From Planctomycetota bacterium (lineage in GTDB: Bacteria; Planctomycetota; Planctomycetia; Pirellulales; Lacipirellulaceae), in assembly GCA_029259945.1 (NCBI GenBank), contig JAJDEF010000039.1, forward strand, positions 1 to 50,977: a stretch of DNA of 50,977 nucleotides. Direction: 5' to 3'. A model generated the notes under the pieces. The model worked only from the letters and a program-made list of their open reading frames with translations, ran no database searches and was not told the origin of the DNA. Both the position numbers and the translations under genes were made by a program. Every line of letters starts with the position of its first letter. Positions within the stretch are counted from its first letter, which is position 1. Below are positions 42,980 through 50,977 of the stretch, in pieces.

Positions 42980-44524
42980 ATGCCCCTCAATCAACTCGGA
43001 AACTTGACTCCCGAACTCGCTGCCGTCCAGGCAGAGGTCGAAGAGTACGCCCGTGGCCACGGGCTCGATTTCTTTCCGACGATATTCGAATTGATCGACG
43101 CCGATCGCCTGAACGAAATTGCCGCACGGGGCGGCTTTCCTACTCGCTATCCCCATTGGCGTTTCGGCATGGAGTACGAGCAGCTTAGCAAGGGCTATCA
43201 CTACGGGCTCCAGAAAATCTACGAAATGGTGATCAATAACGATCCCTGCTACGCCTACCTGATGCGATGCAATGGGCTGGTTGATCAAAAACTAGTAATG
43301 GCCCATGTCTATGGCCATTGCGACTTTTTTAAGAACAACCATTGGTTTTCGAAGACGAATCGAAAAATGATGGACGAAGTGGCGAACCACGGCACACGCA
43401 TCCGCCGCATCATGGATGAAGTTGGCGTAGAAGAAGTCGAAAATTTTATCGATGCCTGCCTCAGCATCGAAGACCTCATCGATATCCATGCCCCCTTCAT
43501 CCAACGTCAGGAAACCAAAGATCGCTACGATTTTTCTATGGAGAAAAAAGAAAAAGATTCGCTCGAATCACAACGATTCGAGGCAAAAAGCTATATGGAC
43601 CGGTTCATCAACCCGCCTGAGGCCATGAAGAAGGTTGAGGAAAGCACCGAGGAAGAATCTCCCGTACGTCAGTTGCCTGAACATCCCGAGCGTGACGTGA
43701 TGTTGTTCTTGCTGCAAAATGCGCCGCTCAACGCTTGGCAGGCGAGCGTGCTAGAAATCATTCGCGACGAAACCTACTACTTTGCCCCCCAAGCTCAAAC
43801 AAAAATTATGAACGAAGGGTGGGCCAGCTACTGGCACTCGACGATTATGATTCGCCAGGGGCTCACCTCAGCCGATGTGGTGAACTACTGCGACCACCAC
43901 AGTGGCACCATGGCCAGCTCGCCGACGCAGCTGAATCCCTATAAGGTTGGCATCGAGCTTTTTCGAGACATCGAAGACCGCTGGAATCGCGGAGCTTTCG
44001 GACGCGAGTACGAAGAGTGCGACGACGACGCAAAACGACGAAATTGGAATGCCGATGCAGGCTTAGGGCGAGAGAAAATTTTCGAAGTCCGTCGAATTCA
44101 CAACGACCTCACTTTCATCGACGAATTTCTAACGCTCGAATTCGTACGCGAGCATAAGTTCTTCCGGTTCGGCTACGATCCGGGAAACGACGTCTACGAA
44201 ATCGAAAGCCGCGAATTTCCCAAAGTCAAACAACAGCTACTCGAAAGCCTCACCAATCGTGGACGTCCACTCATTGCCGTGGTGGACGGAAATTACAAAA
44301 ACCGAGGCGAGCTCTATCTCGAGCACGATTACTCAGGCGTCGAGCTGCAACTCGATTACGCCCGTGACACACTAGAAAATCTCTATCGACTTTGGAATCG
44401 GCCAGTTCACATCCAAACCGTTCTAGAAGATTCCCAGGCCGTGGTTTCGTTCGATGGCTCTGATCACTCGTTAAAAACGGGCGAACCAGCAGACCTCGAC
44501 GACGATTCGGAGGACGCGGCATGA
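42980..44524 (+). CDS. spoVR: SpoVR family protein
   Basis: The 514-residue protein matches SpoVR in length and motifs: GLDFFPTIFELIDADRLNEI near the N-terminus, FPTRYPHWRFGMEYEQLSKG, NEGWASYWHSTIM (about 290-302), and VNYCDHHSGTMASSPTQLNPYK. SpoVR is a widespread partner of PrkA and YeaH; in Bacillus it affects spore cortex formation, but in non-sporulating bacteria such as this one it is linked to general stress. The stop overlaps the start of the next gene by 4 bp. Confidence 0.95.
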   Translation: MPLNQLGNLTPELAAVQAEVEEYARGHGLDFFPTIFELIDADRLNEIAARGGFPTRYPHWRFGMEYEQLSKGYHYGLQKIYEMVINNDPCYAYLMRCNGLVDQKLVMAHVYGHCDFFKNNHWFSKTNRKMMDEVANHGTRIRRIMDEVGVEEVENFIDACLSIEDLIDIHAPFIQRQETKDRYDFSMEKKEKDSLESQRFEAKSYMDRFINPPEAMKKVEESTEEESPVRQLPEHPERDVMLFLLQNAPLNAWQASVLEIIRDETYYFAPQAQTKIMNEGWASYWHSTIMIRQGLTSADVVNYCDHHSGTMASSPTQLNPYKVGIELFRDIEDRWNRGAFGREYEECDDDAKRRNWNADAGLGREKIFEVRRIHNDLTFIDEFLTLEFVREHKFFRFGYDPGNDVYEIESREFPKVKQQLLESLTNRGRPLIAVVDGNYKNRGELYLEHDYSGVELQLDYARDTLENLYRLWNRPVHIQTVLEDSQAVVSFDGSDHSLKTGEPADLDDDSEDAA

Positions 44525-45009
44525 AACTTCGAGACGAATTCCTCCAAGAACTGCAAAATCATCTCGGCCAAACAAACTGCGACCTTGCGGTGACCGATGG
44601 CCCACGCACGCTCAATTGCAAAATCGAACAATGCGACCCTCTGGCCGTCGCCATCACACAGCTTACCCTAGAAACAAGCGAACTGGCGTCGGTCGACGTG
44701 GCAAAGCTCCAGGCGGCCAGTCAGTCGTTGTGCCAACGGGTGAATTATCTGCTCGAACCCATCTCTCCCATCGAAACCGATGCCGACGGATGCGTCGTCC
44801 AAATGCGAAGCAGCCCACCTCAAAAGAACGACGCAGGCCGCTATTACTATGAACTCTTATTGCGCCGCGGCGGGGCAGTGGCACTCTGCCGTTATGAAAA
44901 ACTAGCAGGCACTGCCCGCTCTCAAGTCGCAGCCACGCTGACCCACGAGGTGCTGGGCCGATTGACCGAAGATTTCAACGCGACGATCGACGAGGTTCTA
45001 GCAAGTTAG
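44521..45009 (+). CDS. hypothetical protein coupled to spoVR
   Basis: The 162-residue soluble protein overlaps the spoVR stop (ATGA), so it is translationally coupled to it. It begins MKLRDEFLQELQNHLGQTNC and contains a strand-rich middle (GCVVQMRSSPPQKNDAGRYY, YELLLRRGGAVALCRYEK) and a C-terminal helix (HEVLGRLTEDFNATIDEVL). It looks like a small chaperone- or effector-type domain, but no family was recognised. Linkage suggests a function tied to the PrkA-YeaH-SpoVR set. Confidence 0.8.
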   Translation: MKLRDEFLQELQNHLGQTNCDLAVTDGPRTLNCKIEQCDPLAVAITQLTLETSELASVDVAKLQAASQSLCQRVNYLLEPISPIETDADGCVVQMRSSPPQKNDAGRYYYELLLRRGGAVALCRYEKLAGTARSQVAATLTHEVLGRLTEDFNATIDEVLAS

Positions 45010-45062
45010 CAGCTTATGGCTATTCCAGACGTCCAACTTGATTACAATGGTGATACAGCACC

Positions 45063-45689
45063 ATGAATACCTACGAATCGCTTCTAAATAACGATCTTAA
45101 TTTAGCCCTACAAGAGGGAAGCATGCACTTTGAGGGCGATAGTGCCGTCCATAAAACGCTCCGACGAATTGTCGAACGGTTAGAAGAACTTGACGTTGAT
45201 TACGCGATTGCTGGCGGCATGGCCTTGTTCTTTCACGGATACCGACGGTTTACCGAAGATGTCGACATCTTGGTTACCGAAGATGGTTTGAAAAAAATTC
45301 ACAAAACACTCGAAGGTCGTGGCTATGTCAAACCATTTGAGAAAAGCAAAAACCTGCGTGATACGGTGACCGGAGTAAAAATCGACTTTCTTGTTGCCGG
45401 TGGATATCCGGGTGACGGTAAGCCTGGGCCGATCGCGTTTCCGATTCCGGCGGATGTTGCGATCGAAGCCGAAGGAATTCGTCTTTTAGACGTGAAACCG
45501 ATGGTTGAATTAAAATTGGCTTCGGGGCAGGCTTCCCATCGGGCGGGCGATCTGACCGACGTTCAGCGACTTATTCAAGCACTCAAGCTTCCTAGCGAGT
45601 TTGCCGAGCAGCTTGATCCAAGTGTGCGAGAGGCGTATCGATTAAAATGGGATGACGCCCAAAAAGCAGAAGAAGAGGAACATTTGTAA
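45063..45689 (+). CDS. nucleotidyltransferase-fold protein (MNT/AbiEii-like)
   Basis: The 208-residue protein has the nucleotidyltransferase signature AIAGGMALFFHGYRRFTEDVDILV (about 52-75), where GG, the Arg and the DxD pair build the active site, followed by IDFLVAGG carrying a third acidic residue (about 104). These enzymes add nucleotides to proteins, tRNAs or drugs, and the family includes antitoxin or abortive-infection components. No HEPN-type partner gene is adjacent; the next gene is on the same strand but unrelated. A typical ribosome-binding site is not obvious. Function remains open. Confidence 0.82.
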   Translation: MNTYESLLNNDLNLALQEGSMHFEGDSAVHKTLRRIVERLEELDVDYAIAGGMALFFHGYRRFTEDVDILVTEDGLKKIHKTLEGRGYVKPFEKSKNLRDTVTGVKIDFLVAGGYPGDGKPGPIAFPIPADVAIEAEGIRLLDVKPMVELKLASGQASHRAGDLTDVQRLIQALKLPSEFAEQLDPSVREAYRLKWDDAQKAEEEEHL

Positions 45690-45789
45690 CCAGATTCTTT
45701 TTGGCCCTACGAGCACCCCTGGAGATTTGTTAAGATGCCTACAGATTTTTCACAACTTCTTCGTCTCTTTAATCTGTTAAGCACCTCCT

Positions 45790-46638
45790 ATGAATCGTCC
45801 CGCCCACACTGGCCCCCCTATCGAAGTTTCGCTCTCGCCTGCCGAGGGCGGTTGGCACTGCAGCCATCTCTATTACTCTTGGAATCGTGCCCAACTCACA
45901 CAAATGTCGACCGAGCAACTTGCCGCTGGTCGAGACGACGTGATTTCGGCACTTGATGCCGCCGCAGACGGCGCGCCTCTTCGCGTGCAGACTTCCGTCG
46001 TTAGCGGCCACAAAGCCGATTTTGGCTTGATGCTCATGGACCCCGACCCGCTCAAGGTCGATCAAGTTCACCAACGACTCATGTCGGGTCGCCTAGGCCC
46101 TGCCCTCGTGCCCGGCTATTCGTTTGTCTCGATGACCGAAATCAGCGAGTATGTCCCCTCCGAAGAAGACTATGGCAAACGATTACTTGCCGAAGGCGAC
46201 GAACTCGGCAGCCCCACCTACACAGCAAAAGTCAAAGCCTACGCCGATCGTTTGGTCAGCATGAACCGACAACGGCTCACTCCCGACTTTTCAGAGTGGC
46301 CCAGCACTTGCTTCTATCCGATGAACAAGAAACGCAAGGTGGGCGAAAATTGGTTTACGCTTACCAAGCAAGAACGCAACGTTCTGATGAGCGAACACGC
46401 CCGCAGCGGGATGGCCTTTGCCGGTAAAGTAAGTCAACTAATCTCCGTCGGCCTGGGATTCGACGATTGGGAATGGGGCGTCACCCTTTGGGCGGCAAAT
46501 CCCGAGTATCTCAAAGACATTGTCTATCGAATGCGATTCGACGAAGCCAGTGCCCGCTATGCCGAATTCGGCCAATTTCTCATCAGCTACGTCTGCTCCC
46601 CAGAAGCTATGCTCGACCACTGCCTCATCAAAACCTAA
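45790..46638 (+). CDS. hemQ: HemQ-like coproheme decarboxylase (chlorite dismutase family)
   Basis: The 282-residue protein reads as the chlorite dismutase/HemQ fold: HCSHLYYSWNRAQL start, GHKADFGLMLMDPDPLKVDQ, VSMTEISEY, WPSTCFYPMNKKR, NWFTLTKQERNVLMSEHARS, DDWEWGVTLWAANPEYLKDI and RMRFDEASARYAEFGQFLIS. HemQ completes haem synthesis by hydrogen peroxide-dependent decarboxylation of coproheme in the coproporphyrin-dependent pathway. The motif HARSG carries the probable proximal His (about residue 199). Planctomycetes with this gene are expected to use that route; no other haem genes are in the window. Confidence 0.9.
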   Translation: MNRPAHTGPPIEVSLSPAEGGWHCSHLYYSWNRAQLTQMSTEQLAAGRDDVISALDAAADGAPLRVQTSVVSGHKADFGLMLMDPDPLKVDQVHQRLMSGRLGPALVPGYSFVSMTEISEYVPSEEDYGKRLLAEGDELGSPTYTAKVKAYADRLVSMNRQRLTPDFSEWPSTCFYPMNKKRKVGENWFTLTKQERNVLMSEHARSGMAFAGKVSQLISVGLGFDDWEWGVTLWAANPEYLKDIVYRMRFDEASARYAEFGQFLISYVCSPEAMLDHCLIKT

Positions 46639-46701
46639 GAGAGAGGTCGGGGGCAAGAGGTCAGGGATTCCGCAATACCACCCGTAGGATTACCACCGAG
46701 A

Positions 46702-47256
46702 ATGAAAATCCTTCTCGAAAAAGAAGCCCTTCACGACGGCGTCGCGCGTTTAGCCAACGAAATCGAGCAGGCCTTCGAAGGTCGCCAACTCACCATCGTC
46801 GGCGTACTCACCGGAAGCGTTGTGCTGATGGCCGACATCATTCGATTGATCGATCAGCCCATGCGGGTCGGCGTCATTCAGGCAAGCAGCTACCGTGGGG
46901 CAACCACCCAGCGGAGCGATTTGATGATTAACTCCGAACTGATGATCGATATCACCGGCCGCGATGTACTTTTGGTTGACGATATCTTTGATACTGGCCA
47001 TACCCTCACGCGCGTCATCCAAAAGATGCAAGAATTCAAGCCCAACTCCATTCGATCGGCCGTACTGTTGCAAAAAGAAGGCCGCGCCGAGGTTGACTGT
47101 GCGCCCGACTTCGTCGCGTTCACCGTTCCCGACGAGTTTGTTGTGGGCTACGGACTCGATTACGAAGACATGTACCGCAACTTGCCCTACCTAGCCGCAC
47201 TCGAACCTGCCGACCTCGAAAAACACGCTACGCAAGCTACTCCTTTTTCAACTTGA
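46702..47256 (+). CDS. hpt: hypoxanthine phosphoribosyltransferase
   Basis: The 184-residue protein is of normal family length. It has VGVLTGSVVLMADIIR near the start, the flexible-loop SSYRG, the PRPP-binding motif DVLLVDDIFDTGHTL (about residue 90), and FVVGYGLDYEDMYRNLPYL at the end. The enzyme salvages hypoxanthine (and often guanine) using PRPP. The last 20 bp overlap the 3' end of the convergent cytidine deaminase gene, another nucleotide-salvage enzyme. Confidence 0.95.
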   Translation: MKILLEKEALHDGVARLANEIEQAFEGRQLTIVGVLTGSVVLMADIIRLIDQPMRVGVIQASSYRGATTQRSDLMINSELMIDITGRDVLLVDDIFDTGHTLTRVIQKMQEFKPNSIRSAVLLQKEGRAEVDCAPDFVAFTVPDEFVVGYGLDYEDMYRNLPYLAALEPADLEKHATQATPFST

Positions 47257-47635
47257 ATTGCTCCGGCAAAAGCTCTTCAAGCGTGGTTTCTCGCACGTCT
47301 TGCGGTTGATTCACGTCAATAAGTAGGACCGCCATCTGACTGCCAAACTCGGCCAAAAACTGCCGACACGCTCCGCAAGGCGCCGCCCCGCCGTCCGACA
47401 CAATCGCCACGGCCACCAACCGCCGCTGTCCCGCCGCGACAGCCGCCGCTGCCGCCACCCGTTCGGCACATAGGGCCAAACCATACGAGCAGTTTTCAAC
47501 ATTGGCCCCGCAAGTGATCTCGCCATCCTCACCCAGCACCGCAGCGCCCACCGAAAATTTTGAATAGGGCGCATAGGCCTTCCCCCGCGCCGCCAACGCC
47601 GCTTCGATCAGTTGTTGTTTGGCATCTGGTTTCAT
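47237..47635 (-). CDS. cdd: cytidine deaminase
   Basis: The 132-residue protein has the cytidine deaminase signatures: KAYAPYSKFSVGAAVLGEDG, NVENCSYGLALCAERVA with the catalytic Cys-Ala-Glu, and PCGACRQFLAEF with the two zinc-binding Cys. The enzyme hydrolyses cytidine or deoxycytidine to uridine. The C-terminus is short but complete. Its 3' end overlaps hpt by 20 bp in convergent orientation, so transcripts of the two genes are complementary over that stretch. Confidence 0.95.
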   Translation of the reverse strand: MKPDAKQQLIEAALAARGKAYAPYSKFSVGAAVLGEDGEITCGANVENCSYGLALCAERVAAAAAVAAGQRRLVAVAIVSDGGAAPCGACRQFLAEFGSQMAVLLIDVNQPQDVRETTLEELLPEQFKLKKE

Positions 47636-47668
47636 GTTTTTTTACTAGCAAACCCAACACCCCATAGC

Positions 47669-47685
47669 CGGGCCATCTTGGCCCG
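47669..47685. repeat. CCATCCTGG palindrome, copy 2
   Basis: CGGGCCA-TCT-TGGCCCG is a perfect 7-bp stem with a 3-nt loop, preceded by CATAGC as in copy 1. Compared with copy 1, an A-T pair has become G-C, a compensated change. Confidence 0.8.
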
Positions 47686-47717
47686 CACCCCGGCACGAGT
47701 TCTCTCGCGCACCTTGG

Positions 47718-48923
47718 CTACGGTAGTTTCAGACGCTCTGGGTGTTCAAATTCAAACTCCCCCGTGCGTATCATTTCCAGAGTTTGATCAATCGGCAACC
47801 GATCTCCCCAAAAGGTGCCGTAATAGGCCAAGCGAACAATGCCCTTCGGGTCCACGATCACGGTCGAAGGTCGATTGATATACTCCGAGTGGACGGCCAT
47901 CGTCATGGGGTCGACGCCGTACATCGCGCCGACTGCGCCTGCGTGATCCGACAAATGAGGCCACCAAATCTTCTCGGTATAAGCCTGGCGGAATGGCTGC
48001 TTGGCGAACCAGTGGGCCGGGGCTAGTTCCTTGCCTACCATCACTCGCCCTCGAAAACGGTCGTGGCACTCCACCGTGATCACCTGGACGTTTTCTTTTT
48101 CGAACTCGGCTCGCATTTCCATCAATTCGTGAAACTCACCGTGACAAACAGGACACCAATCGGCGAAAATCCAGATCAGCACCACCCACTTCTTCTCTCG
48201 GAAATCGCTCAGTTTCCATTTCTTATTTTCAGTATCCGACAATTCAAAATCTAGCGCTAGTTCGCCTACTTTCAAAGTCTCGAAACGCGAAGCGTCTAGA
48301 TTTTGGTAAGCCAATAATTGCTCGCTGGTCGTTCCTTTGTGTTTTTGAATCTGATCAATCGCCAACTCGCATTGATGGCGCACATCAGCCGAAGGATCCT
48401 CCTTCAACCGCTCACCTAAAAAAGCGAGTGACGACTCCGACTCCATCTGCCCCAACGCAATGACCGCTTGCGATCTCACCAAGCCACTCACATCATCGCG
48501 GGCAACACCCTCCAAAGACTCTGCGGCAGCTTCCGCTCGAAGAATCCCCAGTGCCATCGCACAAACTTGACGCACATGCTCGTCGGCGTGCGCAAGTCCA
48601 TTCGCAAACTCTTCTGCTTGGTCGATCCCTAACTGAACCAGATCGCTCACCGCCAAAAGGCGTACCTTCCAGTCCTCATCCGCAAGGTCCGCAACCCCGA
48701 GTTGCTTCAAGGTCCGATCTGCCGTAAAAGCGCCTTCTTTCACCAGCGGATGAAACGCATGCGATTGAACCCGCGCAAGCACCTGCGAGACCGAGATTTT
48801 CTCACCCGCATCTTCCGCCACACAGAGAGAAGCATGAAGCAACCCAATGAGCATTCCAAGGGCAACCCACCGGTCTTTATTCAGACGTGTCCGCAGGTTG
48901 CCTGGCCAAGTATTTTTTTCCAT
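47718..48923 (-). CDS. secreted HEAT-repeat protein with thioredoxin domain
   Basis: About 401 residues. The Met at 48923 is chosen because GAGGAG lies 9 nt upstream and a signal segment (WVALGMLIGLLHASLCVA) follows. HEAT-like helices fill about 60-190 (HVRQVCAMALGILRAEAAAE, GLVRSQAVIALGQMESESSL). The C-terminal thioredoxin-fold domain (about 220-401) has an intact active site (FADWCPVCHGEF) of the AhpC-TSA/redoxin type. It probably reduces or isomerises disulfides in the periplasm. The combination resembles the gene at 6922, but here both Cys are kept. Confidence 0.85.
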   Translation of the reverse strand: MEKNTWPGNLRTRLNKDRWVALGMLIGLLHASLCVAEDAGEKISVSQVLARVQSHAFHPLVKEGAFTADRTLKQLGVADLADEDWKVRLLAVSDLVQLGIDQAEEFANGLAHADEHVRQVCAMALGILRAEAAAESLEGVARDDVSGLVRSQAVIALGQMESESSLAFLGERLKEDPSADVRHQCELAIDQIQKHKGTTSEQLLAYQNLDASRFETLKVGELALDFELSDTENKKWKLSDFREKKWVVLIWIFADWCPVCHGEFHELMEMRAEFEKENVQVITVECHDRFRGRVMVGKELAPAHWFAKQPFRQAYTEKIWWPHLSDHAGAVGAMYGVDPMTMAVHSEYINRPSTVIVDPKGIVRLAYYGTFWGDRLPIDQTLEMIRTGEFEFEHPERLKLP

Positions 48924-49058
48924 CGATAGACTCTCCTCAAGAGTAGGGCTTACCCCAACCACGGGTGGCGCACAGGCCAGCTACATTGTAACGGCTAGCC
49001 CCGACTGCCCTCAACCACGCTCCGCAAAGCGATAAGAAGCATCGGCTCAACCATAGCC

Positions 49059-49073
49059 CGACCATCCTGGTCG
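49059..49073. repeat. CCATCCTGG palindrome, copy 3
   Basis: CGACCA-TCC-TGGTCG is a perfect 6-bp stem with a 3-nt loop, preceded by CATAGC as in copies 1 and 2. Confidence 0.78.
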
Positions 49074-49225
49074 AAAAACACTCTGCCCCCCTGTTTTCTC
49101 GGCGCCCTCCGCGGTAAATCCTCCCGGCCAAAAGTATCGATGGAATTCCACCCACTATTCCCCGACAATAGCCCTTACCCCCGTTCTTTGAAAACTTGAA
49201 ACATTTATCGTTCACCCGCGTCGGG

Positions 49226-49297
49226 TGCCATGCTCCACGCTTGCGTGGGCATGGCAGGGCAGAGACGGTTCACATGCTCACGACAAGCGTGAGCATG
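49226..49297. repeat. twin CATGCTC hairpins
   Basis: Two adjacent hairpins: 49226-49256 (TGCCATGCTCCACGC paired with GCGTGGGCATGGCA, one bulge) and 49273-49297 (CATGCTCACG paired with CGTGAGCATG). They share the CATGCTC and GCATG arm ends and are separated by 16 bp. Confidence 0.8.
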
Positions 49298-49365
49298 GCA
49301 CCACTAATTCAGCGCGTATTAGCGCAAATCAGCGGTTCCCTTTTCCCCAATAAAGGCACCTCATT

Positions 49366-49590
49366 TGGACAAAATAGGACAAAACCCCACCGACTTTTGT
49401 CCAAGCAGATTTCACCAAAGCGCTGGCATTGCAGTGCGCGAGGCATGCCAAAGTGGACAAAACTATGGAGTTTTGTCCGCCAAAACGCCAAACAGGCAAA
49501 TATGTGCCAAAACTACGGCCACTTACGCTTCTATAGCAGCACCAAGGGCACCTATTTTGTCACTTTTGTCCACTTCGGCACAGACAAAAC
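49366..49590. repeat. cluster of GGACAAAA/TTTTGTCC motifs
   Basis: At least seven copies or near-copies of GGACAAAA lie in both orientations in 225 bp: 49366, 49376, 49394, 49455, 49471, 49564 and 49582 (AGACAAAA). Two of them form a perfect 10-bp hairpin (49455-49464 with 49469-49478, loop 4). The cluster ends about 107 bp upstream of the transporter start. Confidence 0.75.
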
Positions 49591-49696
49591 TCCCCCGACC
49601 TCTGACCTCACATCAACAATCACAAATCAAACATCTCACATCCACTCCCTCGAACTAATCTTGTGAACCACCAACAGCCCCCTCATAATTCTCCGC

Positions 49697-50977
49697 ATGG
49701 CTAATTCGATCTCAACTTCCGCCCCCCCTGCCCTTCCTTCGCTTTACGCCGACCGCAGCTTTTGGGGGATGACCGTCACCCAGTTTTTCGGCGCCTTCAA
49801 CGATAACCTATTCAAGCAACTCATTCTGCTGCTTTCGATTACTGTCGCCGCCGATGGCAGCTCAATCGACAGTCAAGGCACCGTCATGTTGGTTTTCTCG
49901 ATGCCCTTTCTGTTGGTGACCGGCGTGGCCGGATACCTGTCCGATCGATTAGGAAAACGAGGCATCATCGTTACTTGCAAAGTGGCAGAGATTATCGTGA
50001 TGGCACTCGGCGGCGTTGCCTTTGCCCTCTATTCGAAATCAAGCAGCCTCACATTTTTGTACATCGTGTTATTTTTGATGGGAGCCCAAAGCGGGTTCTT
50101 CGGCCCTGCCAAATATGGCATCCTCCCCGAGATGCTACGCAAAAGCGATCTTCCACGAGCAAACGGTTTTATTCTGATGACGACCTTCGTGGCCATCATC
50201 ACGGGAACCGTGGTTGCAGGCCTACTGCTCGACTATTTTCCTGATCGAGTCTGGATCGGTTCGGCAGCTTGCGTCGTGATTGCTGTCGTGGGCACCCTCT
50301 CTTCGTTGTTCGTCCGCAAAGTGCCGCCCGCCAATTCGCAACTCAAGCTTGAACGCTCGTCGTTTGCCATCCCACCCGACATGGTTCAAATGCTCCGCAA
50401 CGATCGACCGCTACTAGCCGCGTTGTTTGTGTCTAGTGTATTTTGGCTACTTGCCGGAATGGTTCCCTCGGCGATCAACGCCCTAGGGAAAATCGTTTTG
50501 CACTCAGGTGATAAAATGACCAGCATGCTCAACGGCATCGTAAGCATCGGCATTGCGATAGGCTGCGTATTGGGCGGACTCATCTCACAAGGGAAAGTCG
50601 ACTTTCGAATACTCCGTGTCGGAGCCCTCGGGATGATGGTTTGCCTGGCCCTGTTAGCGATCCCAGCCGGCGGAGATATCAGCCAGCTAATCGGAGCGGA
50701 CAGCTCGTTAGAACGACTACCCCGATTGGGCGAAAGCAGCCAATGGCTTGGCTACTGGGGCAGCCTCGGCATGCTCTTATTGGTCGGCGTATTTACCGGT
50801 CTTTTTGCTGTGCCGCTGCAGGTCTTTATGCAATCACGACCACCAAGCGACAAGAAAGGCCGGATGATTGCCGTGATGAATCAAGCCAACTGGGTAGGAA
50901 TTGCCATCTCAGGCGTACTATACAGCATGCTGAACTCGCTTACCGAAGCCTTCAATTGGCCTCGCTGCACCATGTTC
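49697..50977 (+). CDS. LplT-like MFS transporter, partial (runs off the window)
   Basis: The 427 visible codons start with ATG at 49697 and continue in frame to the last base, so the 3' end is missing. The first helix SFWGMTVTQFFGAFNDNLFKQLIL is characteristic of the LplT/Aas-type lysophospholipid transporter branch of the MFS. About ten further membrane segments follow, with the MFS loop motif GYLSDRLGKRG between helices 2 and 3 (about residue 75). LplT moves 2-acyl-lysophospholipids inward for re-acylation. Related planctomycete genes may be fused to or followed by an acyltransferase, which would lie beyond the window. Confidence 0.85.
   Translation, partial: MANSISTSAPPALPSLYADRSFWGMTVTQFFGAFNDNLFKQLILLLSITVAADGSSIDSQGTVMLVFSMPFLLVTGVAGYLSDRLGKRGIIVTCKVAEIIVMALGGVAFALYSKSSSLTFLYIVLFLMGAQSGFFGPAKYGILPEMLRKSDLPRANGFILMTTFVAIITGTVVAGLLLDYFPDRVWIGSAACVVIAVVGTLSSLFVRKVPPANSQLKLERSSFAIPPDMVQMLRNDRPLLAALFVSSVFWLLAGMVPSAINALGKIVLHSGDKMTSMLNGIVSIGIAIGCVLGGLISQGKVDFRILRVGALGMMVCLALLAIPAGGDISQLIGADSSLERLPRLGESSQWLGYWGSLGMLLLVGVFTGLFAVPLQVFMQSRPPSDKKGRMIAVMNQANWVGIAISGVLYSMLNSLTEAFNWPRCTMF

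Noticed and set aside
1..50977. CRISPR array
   Set aside because: No series of regularly spaced identical repeats with unique spacers was seen, and no cas gene is present.

Overview
The window looks like a chromosomal piece of a planctomycete, most probably of the Pirellulales. This is inferred from protein families typical of that group: a DUF1559 pilin-like protein, three PEP-CTERM/dockerin-like secreted proteins, a DUF1080 (3-keto-disaccharide hydrolase) protein, a Cys/Gly-rich outer-membrane barrel protein, small lipoproteins and integrase remnants with a characteristic C-terminal tail. tRNA-Ile(GAT) and tRNA-Ala(TGC) sit on one strand without adjacent rRNA, which also fits a planctomycete.

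Layout. 1-6.6 kb (minus strand): tRNA-Ile, a chemotaxis cluster (cheA hybrid kinase, cheW, a dCache-type receptor, then a decayed receptor fragment), and tRNA-Ala. 6.9-13.8 kb: secreted proteins (a thioredoxin-like protein lacking one active-site Cys, a TIM-barrel-like protein, a PhoX-like PEP-CTERM protein), a small membrane protein and a BON-domain protein. 14.1-20.0 kb (plus): a lipoprotein, then a probable envelope-energisation operon: TPR protein, ExbB/TolQ channel, ExbD/TolR, and a membrane-anchored, Pro/Glu-rich protein carrying a terpene-cyclase-like alpha-toroid where TonB/TolA would be expected. Two TatA-type genes follow.

20.05-24.14 kb: tRNA-Val(CAC) is followed 4 kb later by an exact 25-bp copy of its 3' end, with integrase remnants at both boundaries. 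The interval holds a DUF1559 gene and an internally duplicated PEP-CTERM gene, and is read here as a decayed tRNA-targeted island. 24.3-29.2 kb: lipid A acyltransferase-like gene, double-GNAT protein, a toxin-antitoxin pair with a frameshifted toxin, an HtrA-like protease and a lipoprotein. 29.8-32.4 kb: a two-gene unit ending in a subtilase whose dockerin/PEP-CTERM tail is cut off by an in-frame amber codon. 32.7-38.2 kb: oxidoreductase-like, DUF1080, HEAT/PDZ, small hypothetical and outer-membrane-barrel genes.

39.4-45.0 kb: the conserved prkA - yeaH (DUF444) - spoVR set plus a translationally coupled 162-aa gene. 45.0-51 kb: nucleotidyltransferase, HemQ-like coproheme decarboxylase, hypoxanthine phosphoribosyltransferase, cytidine deaminase, HEAT/thioredoxin protein, and the start of an LplT-like MFS transporter that runs off the window.

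Intergenic DNA contains several families of small palindromic repeats, some with paired (compensatory) stem changes. The most notable points are the ExbB/ExbD/toroid operon, the tRNA-Val island, the amber-interrupted subtilase, the covarying palindromes, and an unexplained gene-free 1.2-kb region upstream of prkA. All functions are assigned by reading the sequence; no database search was run.
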